From Gemmatimonadaceae bacterium (GTDB lineage Bacteria > Gemmatimonadota > Gemmatimonadetes > Gemmatimonadales > Gemmatimonadaceae): DNA of 64,000 nucleotides. Of the stretch, positions 34,760 to 43,719 are shown in pieces (the stretch's first letter is position 1; each line of letters starts with the position of its first letter). Where the stretch lies: assembly GCA_013813715.1 (NCBI GenBank), contig JACCRF010000121.1:1-64000 (forward strand), written 5' to 3'. Below the pieces are notes generated by a model. It was not told where the DNA came from, did not search any database, and saw nothing but the letters and a program-made list of their open reading frames with translations. The position numbers and the translations under genes were made by a program.

Positions 34760-35953
34760 TTACCGCGCGCGCTCATTGGTAGTGGGAAAGGGCGCGGGCG
34801 GATGAGTACCGATCTTTGCGACCGTGTACTCGCTTGCCCAGAAATCCGGCGGTCCCTCACTGTCCGCAACCTTGTTGCTCACAGGCTTGACGCCGTTTTT
34901 GAGGTAGGCGGCAATCGCCCACAGCTCCTCGTCAGGCATGTGACGCCATGTAGGCCATGGCATGGGCACGGCCATGTACTTCGGAACCGCCGGGAAGTTA
35001 CCCTGACCCGGTGTGGTCGAAGTGATCTCTACATCGGGTGTCTCTCCGGGCCGGAGACCAAACCGGAGCGCATTGAAGATCTGACGCTCGCTGAAACGGC
35101 CAATGCCTGTCGTATTGTCCGGCGTGAGATTGCGAGGCCGCGTCTTGAACGGGCCAATCTTGAACTCACCGGTCGAGTCTGTCATGCCGGCGAGGTAGCC
35201 CTTAGCCAGCGGATTGGGTCCCCCGCCATGACATCCGGCGCAATCCTTCGTAATGACAAGAGCACGTCCCCGCAGCACTTTTGCCTGATCTCCCTGCCCG
35301 GCCACTTCGTTCGCTGTCGGGTGCGGTGCCACTGGATAAGGACCGATCTTCTCGGCCGTATTCTCACTCGCCCAGAAATCCGGAGGCGCCTGGCTGTCCT
35401 CCACCTTGTTGCTCACCGGCTTGAGGCCGTGCCTGAGGTAGGCGATGATGGCTCGCAAATCCGCATCGGACATGTGACGCCACGCCACCCACGGCATGGT
35501 CGGAGCAAGGTAGTTCGGCTTTGCCGGGTGATTGCCCTGCCCGGGAACGCTCGACGTGATCTCGACGTCCGGTGTCGCGCTGGGTCGCAGGCCGAAACGC
35601 AAGGCGTTGAAGATCTGCCGGTCGCTGTAGCGGGTGATGCCGGTCGCACTGTCGGGCGTGAGGTTGCGCGGCCGGGTCATGAACGGGCCGATCGGAAAGT
35701 CCTGCTGGGGGCTCTTCCAGCCGGCGAGCCAGCCCGGTCCCGCCGGATTTCCGCCCTGGCCATGACAGTCTCCGCAGGCGTTCGACACGACGATGGCCCG
35801 GCCTCGCAGCACCTGCTCCGTCTGCCCCTGACTCGAGGCCATTGTCGTCGTGGCCGGCGCCGACCCACCAGTCTGGCCCATGCAAGCCGCGAAGGAGACG
35901 ACCACCATTGACGATCCGCACGCGCGCCACGAGCTGCTAAGCCACCGCATCAT
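34760..35953 (-). CDS. Dihaem cytochrome c formed by internal duplication
   Basis: The 397-residue exported protein has two cytochrome c domains with haem motifs CGDCH (Cys60, Cys63, His64) and CAGCH (Cys238, Cys241, His242). Each half repeats the same long sequence pattern: RPRNLTPDxxTGIxRxSxRQ, FNALRFGLRP, PGQGN, WRHM and PPDFWASE. The protein is therefore a tandem duplication of about 180 residues. The N-terminus has a signal/lipoprotein-like segment (VVVSFAACMG). It probably accepts or passes electrons in the periplasm. It lies ten bases after the multicopper oxidase gene and likely shares its transcript. Confidence 0.88.
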   Translation of the reverse strand: MMRWLSSSWRACGSSMVVVSFAACMGQTGGSAPATTTMASSQGQTEQVLRGRAIVVSNACGDCHGQGGNPAGPGWLAGWKSPQQDFPIGPFMTRPRNLTPDSATGITRYSDRQIFNALRFGLRPSATPDVEITSSVPGQGNHPAKPNYLAPTMPWVAWRHMSDADLRAIIAYLRHGLKPVSNKVEDSQAPPDFWASENTAEKIGPYPVAPHPTANEVAGQGDQAKVLRGRALVITKDCAGCHGGGPNPLAKGYLAGMTDSTGEFKIGPFKTRPRNLTPDNTTGIGRFSERQIFNALRFGLRPGETPDVEITSTTPGQGNFPAVPKYMAVPMPWPTWRHMPDEELWAIAAYLKNGVKPVSNKVADSEGPPDFWASEYTVAKIGTHPPAPFPTTNERAR

Positions 35954-35963
35954 GTCGTCTCCT

Positions 35964-37400
35964 TTATTTGACTTCGAGAATTGCCATCATCCCGTGATCC
36001 TCGTGATCCAGGATGTGGCAATGCAGCATCCACAGCCCCGGATGATTGTCGAATCGTACGACGAACCGAGCCGTTTCGTGCTTCGGCACGTTGATCGAGT
36101 CCTTCCAGCGCCGGTCTTTCTCCGGCACACCGTTGCGGTCCAGCAGCTGGAACTGGAAACCGTGCAGGTGGAACGGGTGGTCCATGCCGACGATGTTCTC
36201 GACTTCCCAGATCTCGGTCGCACCGAGTTTGGCGGTGACGTCCACTCGGCTCATGTCCATTGTTTTTCCGTTGATGAGCCCCGCCGACAGCGTGATGTTG
36301 CGACGCACGGTCGCCTTCGTCGTGTCGATCGCAGGGATCGAACGCAACATTGCTGGAATCACAACCGGAGGAGCGGGCGGCTGCGTCGTGTAGCGCAGCT
36401 TCAGCACGTCGCGCGGCTTGTTCCAGTCGACGGGGCGCGTCTGCGGCACGTACCGGTCATACGGAAGAGTCTGGAGAACGGTCGTCTCTCCCGGTTTCCC
36501 GCTACCACGCACGAGCAGCTCGACTCGTTCGCTGTTCGAGATGAGAATCTCGTTCATCTCCACCGGCTTCTCGAACAGCCCCCCGTCGGTACCGACCTGC
36601 ACGAAGGTCTGACCCGGGATCGCGAGCCGGAAGATCCGCGCCGCCGAAGCATTGATCACTCGCCAGCGCTGCACCTCGCCGGGACGGATGTCGATCGTCG
36701 GCATCACACGCCCATTCACGAGGATGACGGCGCATTCCCTTCCATTCTCGCGGTCGGTCAAACCCTCGCTTGAGTGCGGGTCGGGGAAGTCAAGCGCGCC
36801 GTCCGGCTGGAATCGGTTGTCGGAGAGAATCAGCAGCTTCTCCGTGAGGGTCGCGGGAAGCGGGTCGTCGGGCGCACGCACGATGATCGCTCCGTATAGT
36901 CCCTTCGCGATCTGGTATCCCGTCTTGTGATCGGGATGCGGATGATACCAGTACGTGCCGGCGCTGCCCGGGCGGAGGGTGAAGGTGTAAACGCGTTTGC
37001 CGCCCGGCGGAATCGGATGGAACGGGCTGCCATCGGATTCGTAGGGGAGATGCATCCCATGCCAGTGCACCGTCGTCTCGACGGGGAGATCGTTGGTGAA
37101 GTGAACTATGACCCGATCGCCCTCGCGAACTTCGAGCGTAGGTCCGGGGAGCTTCCCGTTATAGGCGAAGACATCGGAGATTTTCCCGGGAAGGATCGAC
37201 AATTTCGTTTCCGCAGCCGTCAGCTTCACTTCAACAGTCCGCGGCACGCGGGAGATGTTCGCCAGAGACGGGGGACTCAGCAGGATATCCGAGTCCGGCC
37301 GTGAAGGGCCTTCCGGGAGCTCGCGCGCGTCTGGTGCAGCAAGCATTGCGGGCGAACCCAGCAGTGCCAATACGGTGAGCAGTGTCGCACTTGGGGTCAT
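35964..37400 (-). CDS. Multicopper oxidase
   Basis: The 478-residue exported protein has a signal peptide (LLTVLALLGSPAMLA) and three cupredoxin domains. All four copper motifs are visible: TVHWHGMH, TYWYHPHPDHK, HPFHLHGFQF and HCHILDHEDHGMM; the last holds the type 1 Cys and an axial Met. It oxidises a metal ion or organic substrate and reduces O2 to water; CueO-like copper or metal oxidation is possible. It sits upstream of the dihaem cytochrome in one operon. Direct repeats at 37514-37543 lie about 115 bases upstream. Confidence 0.88.
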   Translation of the reverse strand: MTPSATLLTVLALLGSPAMLAAPDARELPEGPSRPDSDILLSPPSLANISRVPRTVEVKLTAAETKLSILPGKISDVFAYNGKLPGPTLEVREGDRVIVHFTNDLPVETTVHWHGMHLPYESDGSPFHPIPPGGKRVYTFTLRPGSAGTYWYHPHPDHKTGYQIAKGLYGAIIVRAPDDPLPATLTEKLLILSDNRFQPDGALDFPDPHSSEGLTDRENGRECAVILVNGRVMPTIDIRPGEVQRWRVINASAARIFRLAIPGQTFVQVGTDGGLFEKPVEMNEILISNSERVELLVRGSGKPGETTVLQTLPYDRYVPQTRPVDWNKPRDVLKLRYTTQPPAPPVVIPAMLRSIPAIDTTKATVRRNITLSAGLINGKTMDMSRVDVTAKLGATEIWEVENIVGMDHPFHLHGFQFQLLDRNGVPEKDRRWKDSINVPKHETARFVVRFDNHPGLWMLHCHILDHEDHGMMAILEVK

Positions 37401-37513
37401 CTACGTCGTTCCTTTGTCGGCCGGTAACCGTGAGCGCCGCTTGTGGCCGGCCGGCGGCGGCCGGTTGGTTCTGCGTTCCGCTATGCCATCGCACCCAGAA
37501 CAGCCGTAAAAAT

Positions 37514-37543
37514 TTGCAAGCGTCAGACGAAACTTGCAAGCGT
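37514..37543. promoter_or_regulatory. Direct repeats TTGCAAGCGT upstream of the multicopper oxidase operon
   Basis: Two perfect copies of TTGCAAGCGT (37514-37523 and 37534-37543) are separated by 10 bases, a period of 20 bases or two helical turns. They lie in the short gap between the MFS gene stop (37579) and the multicopper oxidase start (37400). Such spaced direct repeats are typical of response-regulator sites; the regulator is not identified. Confidence 0.4.
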
Positions 37544-37578
37544 TTTCCGCTTGTGGCCGCAGCGCCTACCGCAGCCGC

Positions 37579-38976
37579 CTAATAAGTGGAAGAAACGGAG
37601 ATCGCGCCATCGCCGCCCGGAAGGGCCGCCGCTCTTGCCTCTTCCTCCTGAGCCCGCCGCTGGCCTTCCTCGACGTCGACGAAATACAGAATCGCGCCCC
37701 CGACAATGAAGAAGCTGATGACGGCCAGGATTGCCGGACGCATCGATCCCGATTGCCCGATTATGAAATAGAAGAGCAGCGACCCGAGCACGCCTGCGAA
37801 CCGGCTGAAAACGCTGAAGAATCCGAAAAACTCGCCGGACTTGTACGGCGGGATGATGCTCGCGAAGAGCGAGCGGCTCAGCGCCTGCGTTCCGCCCTGC
37901 ACCGTGCCGACGAGCAGCGCGAGAATGTAGAAATGCGTCGCGGTGCGCATGAAGTAGCCGAAAATGCTGATCATGGCGTAGACGACGAGCCCGACGAAAA
38001 TCGCAGGCTTGGTGCCGATTCGGCTCGCCAGCGCCCCGAATGCGAATGAAAACGGAATCCCCACGAACTGCACCAGCAGGATGGCCGCTATCAGACTGTC
38101 CCGCGAAATACCGAGCTCGGTTCCGTATGGCGTCGCCATTCTGGTGATGGTTCCGATGCCATCGCTGTAAACGAGGAACGCGACGAGCATCAGCAACGCC
38201 TGCTTGTATGCGCGAAGCTCCCGGAAGGTCTCGGCAAGGCGGACGAAGGCGATCTTGACCGGGTTGTCCCCCGGCCGCTCGTCGGCCTCCAGCTTCACCG
38301 CAGGCTCCCTTACATAGCGCAACAGGGGAATGGAGAACACAAGCCACCAGATTGCCACCGACACGAAAGCGAGACGCGACGGGAGCGTGCCCGCGAGCGA
38401 CAGGTCTCGAACCACCGGCAGTCCGAAGAGCGCGGGGTTGCTGATCCACGCGAGGTTGAGCGCGAGCAGAATGCCGCCGCCGATGTAGCCAATGGCGTAA
38501 GCAGCGGTCGACACGCGATCCATCTCCTCCTTCTTCGCGACGTGGGGAAGAAGAGACTCGTAGAAGACGTAGCTTCCCTGCATCCCGAGATTCGCCGCGA
38601 TGAAGAGAATGGACGCGAGCATGAGGTCGCCACGCTGAATCAGGAACATCAGAGCGCATGCGGCAACGCCGACGCCCATGAACATCCCGAGCATGCGCTT
38701 CTTGACCGCCGCGTAGTCGGAGATCGTACCGAGGATGGGCGAGAGAACGGTCGTGATCGCAAGCCCGATTGCGTTGGCCAGCGACCAGTACGACGTGGCC
38801 TCGCTTTCCGGGCGGCCGGCGCCGGCGACGGTGGTGAAGAAGATGGGGAACACCGCCACCGCGATGGTCGTCTGCGCCGTTGAGGCCGCCCAGTCGTACA
38901 TCGCCCATGCGCGGAGCTCGCGCCGGTGGAGGCCGAGCGACTTGAGCATTGGATTCAGGCGGGAGTCTTCATCCAT
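37579..38976 (-). CDS. MFS transporter, UMF1/Atg22-type
   Basis: The 465-residue protein has twelve predicted membrane helices and the Atg22/UMF1 opening (AWAMYDWAASTAQTTIAVAV). The central loop region around VREPAVKLEADERPGDNPVK joins the two halves. UMF1 proteins are thought to export amino acids or similar compounds; no substrate can be assigned. The ATG at 38976 fits the family. It is divergent from nothing and lies alone ahead of the multicopper oxidase operon on the same strand. Confidence 0.85.
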   Translation of the reverse strand: MDEDSRLNPMLKSLGLHRRELRAWAMYDWAASTAQTTIAVAVFPIFFTTVAGAGRPESEATSYWSLANAIGLAITTVLSPILGTISDYAAVKKRMLGMFMGVGVAACALMFLIQRGDLMLASILFIAANLGMQGSYVFYESLLPHVAKKEEMDRVSTAAYAIGYIGGGILLALNLAWISNPALFGLPVVRDLSLAGTLPSRLAFVSVAIWWLVFSIPLLRYVREPAVKLEADERPGDNPVKIAFVRLAETFRELRAYKQALLMLVAFLVYSDGIGTITRMATPYGTELGISRDSLIAAILLVQFVGIPFSFAFGALASRIGTKPAIFVGLVVYAMISIFGYFMRTATHFYILALLVGTVQGGTQALSRSLFASIIPPYKSGEFFGFFSVFSRFAGVLGSLLFYFIIGQSGSMRPAILAVISFFIVGGAILYFVDVEEGQRRAQEEEARAAALPGGDGAISVSSTY

Positions 38977-39018
38977 GGCCCGAGTTATACGGCTGGCCGT
39001 ACGCCGAATGCAATCCCG

Positions 39019-39552
39019 CTACTTCGCCGGGCCGAGCCCCTTCTTCCGAATGAACGCTTCGAGTCCGCTCGATGCCTGCGTTCGGATCGCGTTCTGTACC
39101 ATCGGTGTCCAGCCGAGGAGCACTCCTTTCAAACCGAGCGCCTGACGGCTCCACCTGTAAAGGTCGAAGCTGTCGATGTGCGTGCTGATCCTGCCATCGA
39201 AGAACGTGAACGAGGCGTCGATCACGTTGTGTACGCGCCGGCCGGTGCCGGCGAAGGTGTACGTCGCGTCCCAGCGGGCCGTCCCGCCCTCTGGCCCGGC
39301 AGCGATTCCACTCGCCCTGACATCGAGGTCGGTTGCCCGCTCGCAAAGCATCCGCCACATCGCGGCGATCTTCCAGCCGGCGAGGTCACCGAACACCGGA
39401 TCCCGGAACGTGGCACCGGGTGCGTAACAGGCGAACATCGCTTCGTGATCGCGACGCTGGAACGCTGAATAGAACGAGCGGATCAATTCTGCATTGGATT
39501 CCAAAGCGCTACCGGCGAGGGTTCTGACCATTGCGCGAGGTGCGCCGCCCAT
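39019..39552 (-). CDS. SnoaL/NTF2-like protein
   Basis: The 177-residue product has the NTF2-like fold: SALESNAELIRSFYSAFQRR, then CYAPGATFRDPVFGDLAG and AFTFFDGRI-type central strand (FTFFDGRISTHIDSFDLYRW). Many such proteins are polyketide cyclase-like or unassigned ligand-binding proteins. A shorter start at 39531 is equally possible. It follows the small basic-protein gene by 68 bases on the same strand. Confidence 0.75.
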   Translation of the reverse strand: MGGAPRAMVRTLAGSALESNAELIRSFYSAFQRRDHEAMFACYAPGATFRDPVFGDLAGWKIAAMWRMLCERATDLDVRASGIAAGPEGGTARWDATYTFAGTGRRVHNVIDASFTFFDGRISTHIDSFDLYRWSRQALGLKGVLLGWTPMVQNAIRTQASSGLEAFIRKKGLGPAK

Positions 39553-39620
39553 GCGCCATTCTGCGTCCCTGCGCGCTAAGCCTGCCGCGTCTTTGCGTGG
39601 AGAGGCGCTCTGCGGTACGG

Positions 39621-39785
39621 CTATTGGCCGCGCCGGCCGGACTTCGTGGATGTCGAATGAGGCTTTGGCGCGGGCAAGGGCGTAACCGGCTTCGCGGCGG
39701 AAACGGGTTTAGGCTCCTGCGTCGTTCGAAGCGGCGTCTTGACCCTCGAGAAATCCGGGATTGTGCGATTTCCTTTCTTCTTCAT
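39621..39785 (-). CDS. Small basic proline-rich protein (54 aa)
   Basis: A 54-codon frame starts with ATG at 39785 and is preceded by a near-ideal Shine-Dalgarno sequence (TTGGAGG about eight bases upstream). The product is Lys/Arg- and Pro-rich: it begins MKKKGNRTIPDFSRVKTPLR and ends STKSGRRGQ, with no cysteines or membrane segment. I recall proteins of this shape, ending SGRRGQ, from related bacteria, but no function. It is too short for the usual ORF cut-off and easily missed. It lies between the VOC gene and the SnoaL-like gene in the same direction. Confidence 0.6.
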   Translation of the reverse strand: MKKKGNRTIPDFSRVKTPLRTTQEPKPVSAAKPVTPLPAPKPHSTSTKSGRRGQ

Positions 39786-39800
39786 ATGAACCTCCAAGGT

Positions 39801-39870
39801 GAGGACCCGTGACCCGGGTCACGGACAACCGGGTCACGGATACCGGGTACCGGGTACCGGATCTACCGAT
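39801..39870. repeat. ACCGGGT-type repeat array overlapping a gene end
   Basis: Imperfect copies of ACCGGGTCACGGAT / ACCGGGTACCGGGT fill this stretch and cover the last codons of the VOC-family gene, which encode its odd C-terminal DPVPGTRYP. The pattern resembles the array at 25119-25175. Confidence 0.45.
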
Positions 39871-40265
39871 GTCTGAAGCTCGTACCATATCTCGACGAGG
39901 TAACCGTCTCGATCTCGAGCGAAAAGATACGGCTCGCCCGGACAGAAATCGCCCTGTTCGATCACGGTTCCTCCCGCGGCAGCAACTTTCGCCGCGGCGT
40001 CGGCGATTGCCCCCGGCTCGCGCAGGCGGAACCCGAAGTGCGCGATGCTTCCTGTCGCTCCGATCATCTGCCCGGAGTTCTTCGAGCGCTCCAATACGAG
40101 AACGTCCCGCGATCCCGGCGTCTGCGCCTGGATCAGGCCATCGTCGCGATAGACGGCGACCATGCCGAACAGGGCGCGGTAGAACTCGAACGCGCGATCC
40201 ACATCTTCCACGGCGATGGCCAGGTGCGTAAGCCCGAACGTCGGAACGGGCTCGCCTGACGTCAT
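39834..40265 (-). CDS. VOC-family (glyoxalase-like) protein
   Basis: The 143-residue protein has the vicinal-oxygen-chelate fold: FGLTHLAIAVEDVDRAFEFY (first metal His) and the later PYLFARDRDGYLVEIWYEL with a metal Glu. Members include glyoxalases, dioxygenases and resistance proteins; the substrate is unknown. Its start overlaps the TerB-like gene stop. The terminal residues come from the short repeat array. Confidence 0.8.
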   Translation of the reverse strand: MTSGEPVPTFGLTHLAIAVEDVDRAFEFYRALFGMVAVYRDDGLIQAQTPGSRDVLVLERSKNSGQMIGATGSIAHFGFRLREPGAIADAAAKVAAAGGTVIEQGDFCPGEPYLFARDRDGYLVEIWYELQTSVDPVPGTRYP

Positions 40266-40768
40266 GGCCCGGCAGGTTGGTCATCAGGCGGCTCGATGGC
40301 GCCTACCCTCGACGCCGCCGACTGCTTTGCCGCCGAGAGGTATCCTGGCTCGAGGTTCAGAAGATTGGAGATCTTGCGGGTGAGATAGTGCTCGTGATCG
40401 GCGATCTCGCCGTCAGCGAGGGCGACTCCCCACATCAGCTCGGCCAGCACCATCTTCTGCGCCATATCGTACCCGCGGAGAAGGGCAGATGTGAAAGCGA
40501 AATGATCAACTGCGCGTGCCCGTTCGTCGTCGGCGAGTTCCATCACCTGCTGGATCGCTCTGGGTGAGAGCGCGAAGTGGCGCTCGAGCGAACGTTCGAT
40601 ATGCGCGCGCTCCTCGGTGGAGTACTCCCCGTCGGCGTATGCGACGTCGAGCAGCAGGGCGCACGCCGCGAGGTGGAGCGGATCGAGCTCACCGCCAGGA
40701 CTGGCGGTGCGCAGTGACTCGCCCAGCTCGGCGCGGCTGAACATGGAGCGAATGCGATCGGGCAGCAT
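40262..40768 (-). CDS. TerB-like protein
   Basis: The 168-residue protein has the TerB all-helical fold: LHLAACALLLDVAYADGEYSTEER and MWGVALADGEIADHEHYL, with the paired D-G-E/D acidic metal-site motifs typical of the family. TerB domains appear in tellurite resistance and in many stress-associated proteins. I chose the ATG at 40768 and rejected the longer frame, which runs into the promoter gap 40769-41012 shared with the divergent S46 gene. The stop overlaps the VOC gene start. Confidence 0.75.
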   Translation of the reverse strand: MLPDRIRSMFSRAELGESLRTASPGGELDPLHLAACALLLDVAYADGEYSTEERAHIERSLERHFALSPRAIQQVMELADDERARAVDHFAFTSALLRGYDMAQKMVLAELMWGVALADGEIADHEHYLTRKISNLLNLEPGYLSAAKQSAASRVGAIEPPDDQPAGP

Positions 40769-41012
40769 GCAGTCGATTCTAACTGGTAGTGAAGTACTGA
40801 CGCCAGACGTCCCCCGCCGGCAGCGGGCAGCCGGATCTGCCCGGACCTCGCCCGAACCGGGCAATGGGCACAACGCTATGCGGCGGCCGGCGGCGATGTG
40901 CGCCAATACTGGTGGAGTCAGGTTCGATTGTTGAAATTCTTGCTCCCTTGGGATAACCGGCCCCGGTCAGCACGGTGGCCGATCCGCAGGTCCAACGCAT
41001 TCAGGGCATAAC

Positions 41013-43178
41013 ATGATCGCTCCACGTCTCGCTCCGCTCGCAGCAGTCGTATTCGCGGCAGGCGCATGCGCGCCAGCAACAACCGTGCAGACGCCCGCGC
41101 CTCAGCCGGTTGCATCGGGTCCGTCGCAGCCGCGCGTGACGCTCCGGCCAATCGGCTATCGGCCCGAGTTCGGCACGATGTGGACATTCGACGCGCCGCC
41201 GCTCGAATACTGGCGCAGCACCTATAATTTCTCGCCCGATCAGGCGTGGCTCGACCGCGTCCGCATCGCGTCGGTCCGCCTCCCCAACTGCTCGGCGTCG
41301 TTCGTCTCGGCGACCGGGCTGGTTCTCACCAATCACCATTGCATCAGGGAGTGCACGGCTGAGTCGTCGCCCGCCGACACGAATTACATCGAAGCGGGCT
41401 TCGCCGCGCGGACGATGCGGGAAGAGAAGAAGTGCGCAGGCCTGTATGTGGATCAGCTCGAATCCATCGAGAACGTGACGCCGCGCGTACGTGCCGCGAT
41501 CACCGGCACATCTCCGGGGCAACAGGCGTCCCAGCGCACTGCGGTCATCGATGCGATTCAAACGGAGTGCAACCGGCAGACGGGCCTCAACTGCCAGGTC
41601 GTGTCCCTCTATCAGGGCGGGATCTACTCGGTGTACCGATACCGGCGGTACAGCGATCTGCGGCTGGTCTTCGCGCCCGAGGAGCAGATTGCGGCGTTCG
41701 GCGGCGATCCCGACAATTTTACGTATCCGCGCTTCGACCTCGATGCCGGACTGCTGCGTGTCTACGTGAACGATCGGCCGCACACGCCGCAACATTTCCT
41801 GCGATGGAACAGCGCCGGCGCCGCGGAAGGCGAGCCTATTTTCGTCGTCGGCAATCCCGGCTCAACCGGCCGTCTCAATACGCTCGCGCAGATCGAGTTC
41901 CTCCGTGACGTGCAGTATCCGGTGCAACTCGCCGGTTACGATCGCGCCCTCACCATTTTTCGTGCGCTCGAGCGCACCGACCCGACCGCTGCGCGGCGAT
42001 ATCAGAACAACGTCTTCGGTCTCGAGAATTCGCGAAAGGCGGTAACCGGCTATCGATCCGGACTCACGGACTCGGCGAGAATGGCCGCCAAGATCGCTTT
42101 CGAGCGGGAGTTTCGGACGCGGCTGGCGGCTGATCCGCGACTGTCCCGTGAATTTGGCGGGACGTATGACGCGATCGCCACTGCACAGCGGGAGCTGGCG
42201 AGCTTCGATGTACAGCGTCGCTATCGCAGCTTCGGTCCCTCAGCGGCAGGCGGCGGATCGCGACTGCTCACCATGGCCGGCCAGCTCGTGCGAGTTTCGG
42301 CCGAAACGGCTCTTCCCGATTCCGCGCGACTCACGGCGTATCGCGGAAATCTGGCGAACACCATTCGCGCGTCGCTCCTCCGCGAACAACCGATCGATAC
42401 TGCGTTCGAGCGGCTCGCTCTCACGGCGCAGTTGCGAGCTGCGCAGTCGGAGCTGGCGGCTGACGATCCGTTTCTTCGCGCCGCGCTCGCCGGTAGAACG
42501 CCTGAACAGGCGGCAGTAGCGCTCCTCCGTGGTACGCGCGTCGGAGAGCTCGCATTCAGGCGCTCGCTGGTGGAGGGCGGTGTCGCCGCCGTCGCGGCGT
42601 CCGACGATCCGATGATTGTGCTTGCCCGCCAGATCGATCCTCTCAATCGCGAAATGCTGTCGCGGTCGGAACGGCTGACCGCGATCATCACCGCGAACAC
42701 CGAGCGCCTCGGCCGCGCGCTGTTCGACACGTACGGAACCGCCCTCCCGCCAGATGCGACTTTTACGCTCCGCATCAGCGACGGCGTCGTGAAGGGTTAT
42801 CCAAACAACGGAACCGTCGCCCCTTACAAGACGACGTTTTACGGACTCTACGAGCGGGCGGCGGCATTTGACAGCAAGCCGCCGTTCAACCTTCCGGCGC
42901 GATGGGTGGAACGAAGAAGCCGGCTCGACCTCGCGACGCCCTATAACTTCGTGTCCACCGCCGACATTATCGGAGGCAACTCCGGAAGTCCGGTGATCAA
43001 CAAGAACGGAGAAGTAGTCGGCGTCGCGTTCGATTCGAACATCGAAGGCATCGCAAATCGCTTTCTGTTCTCATCGGACGTGCCACGAACGGTGAGCGTG
43101 CACACGCGCGCGATAACCGAGGCGCTGCGCAAGATGTACGACGCTACACGCCTCGCTGACGAGCTCGACGGGAAGTAG
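41013..43178 (+). CDS. S46-family serine peptidase (DPP7/11-like)
   Basis: The 721-residue protein begins with a lipoprotein-type signal (VVFAAGACAP). It has the S46 chymotrypsin-like architecture: the catalytic His in VLTNHHC (108-109), an inserted helical domain in the middle, and the nucleophile Ser657 in GGNSGSPVINKNG. DPP7 and DPP11 release dipeptides from peptide N-termini in the periplasm, supporting growth on proteins. The residue that sets acidic versus hydrophobic preference was not assigned. The 3' end is only nine bases from the convergent DinB gene. Confidence 0.88.
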   Translation: MIAPRLAPLAAVVFAAGACAPATTVQTPAPQPVASGPSQPRVTLRPIGYRPEFGTMWTFDAPPLEYWRSTYNFSPDQAWLDRVRIASVRLPNCSASFVSATGLVLTNHHCIRECTAESSPADTNYIEAGFAARTMREEKKCAGLYVDQLESIENVTPRVRAAITGTSPGQQASQRTAVIDAIQTECNRQTGLNCQVVSLYQGGIYSVYRYRRYSDLRLVFAPEEQIAAFGGDPDNFTYPRFDLDAGLLRVYVNDRPHTPQHFLRWNSAGAAEGEPIFVVGNPGSTGRLNTLAQIEFLRDVQYPVQLAGYDRALTIFRALERTDPTAARRYQNNVFGLENSRKAVTGYRSGLTDSARMAAKIAFEREFRTRLAADPRLSREFGGTYDAIATAQRELASFDVQRRYRSFGPSAAGGGSRLLTMAGQLVRVSAETALPDSARLTAYRGNLANTIRASLLREQPIDTAFERLALTAQLRAAQSELAADDPFLRAALAGRTPEQAAVALLRGTRVGELAFRRSLVEGGVAAVAASDDPMIVLARQIDPLNREMLSRSERLTAIITANTERLGRALFDTYGTALPPDATFTLRISDGVVKGYPNNGTVAPYKTTFYGLYERAAAFDSKPPFNLPARWVERRSRLDLATPYNFVSTADIIGGNSGSPVINKNGEVVGVAFDSNIEGIANRFLFSSDVPRTVSVHTRAITEALRKMYDATRLADELDGK

Positions 43179-43186
43179 GCCTTCCC

Positions 43187-43675
43187 TTACCAGGGCTCGT
43201 CGGCGGTCGGACCATAGATCGACGGCAGCGGAACGTCCACCAGGCGGAGATACACGCTCAGCTGCCCGCGGTGATGAATGAGGTGATTGATGTGTTGCCT
43301 GATCGCCGCCGCGCGGGGTATCGTGAAGAGCACATTCTCGCCGTGCTTGAGCGACCACGGCACGTCGAAGTCGGCGTCGGTCGTTTCGGCGATCGCTTCG
43401 CGAGCCTCGGTCACGTGCTTGTCGAACTGGCCAACGAGAGTGTCCGTCGTCTCGTAACTGTACCCGGAGCCGCCCGCCAGATTGATCTCGGTCTTGCGCA
43501 AAGTGGTCTTCATCCACCCTGGCATTGTCGCCACGAGCTGAGCGAGATGACCCAGCGAGAATGATTTCTCGTGCGGCTTCCACTGCCCCTTCTCACTCGG
43601 CACGCGCTCGAGCAACTTGCGCGTCGTGGCCATCTCCTGATCGAACTCCGGCAGCAGTGTCGCGGAAATTGTCAT
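43187..43675 (-). CDS. DinB-family protein
   Basis: The 162-residue protein is a DinB/YfiT-type four-helix bundle: SLGHLAQLVATMPGW holds the first metal His (43), and INHLIHHRGQLSVYLRL holds the other two. Members are putative metal-dependent thiol-transferases or damage-response proteins of unknown substrate. The gene stands between the convergent S46 peptidase and the downstream kinase gene on the same strand. Confidence 0.85.
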   Translation of the reverse strand: MTISATLLPEFDQEMATTRKLLERVPSEKGQWKPHEKSFSLGHLAQLVATMPGWMKTTLRKTEINLAGGSGYSYETTDTLVGQFDKHVTEAREAIAETTDADFDVPWSLKHGENVLFTIPRAAAIRQHINHLIHHRGQLSVYLRLVDVPLPSIYGPTADEPW

Positions 43676-43719
43676 CTCTTCCTCCCGATCCGAATTTTCG
43701 CAGTGCCGAACGCGAAGTC

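Noticed and set aside
33926-35911. 661-codon + strand frame over the M23 and cytochrome genes
   Set aside because: It crosses two well-supported opposite-strand genes and two terminators and has no recognisable domain.
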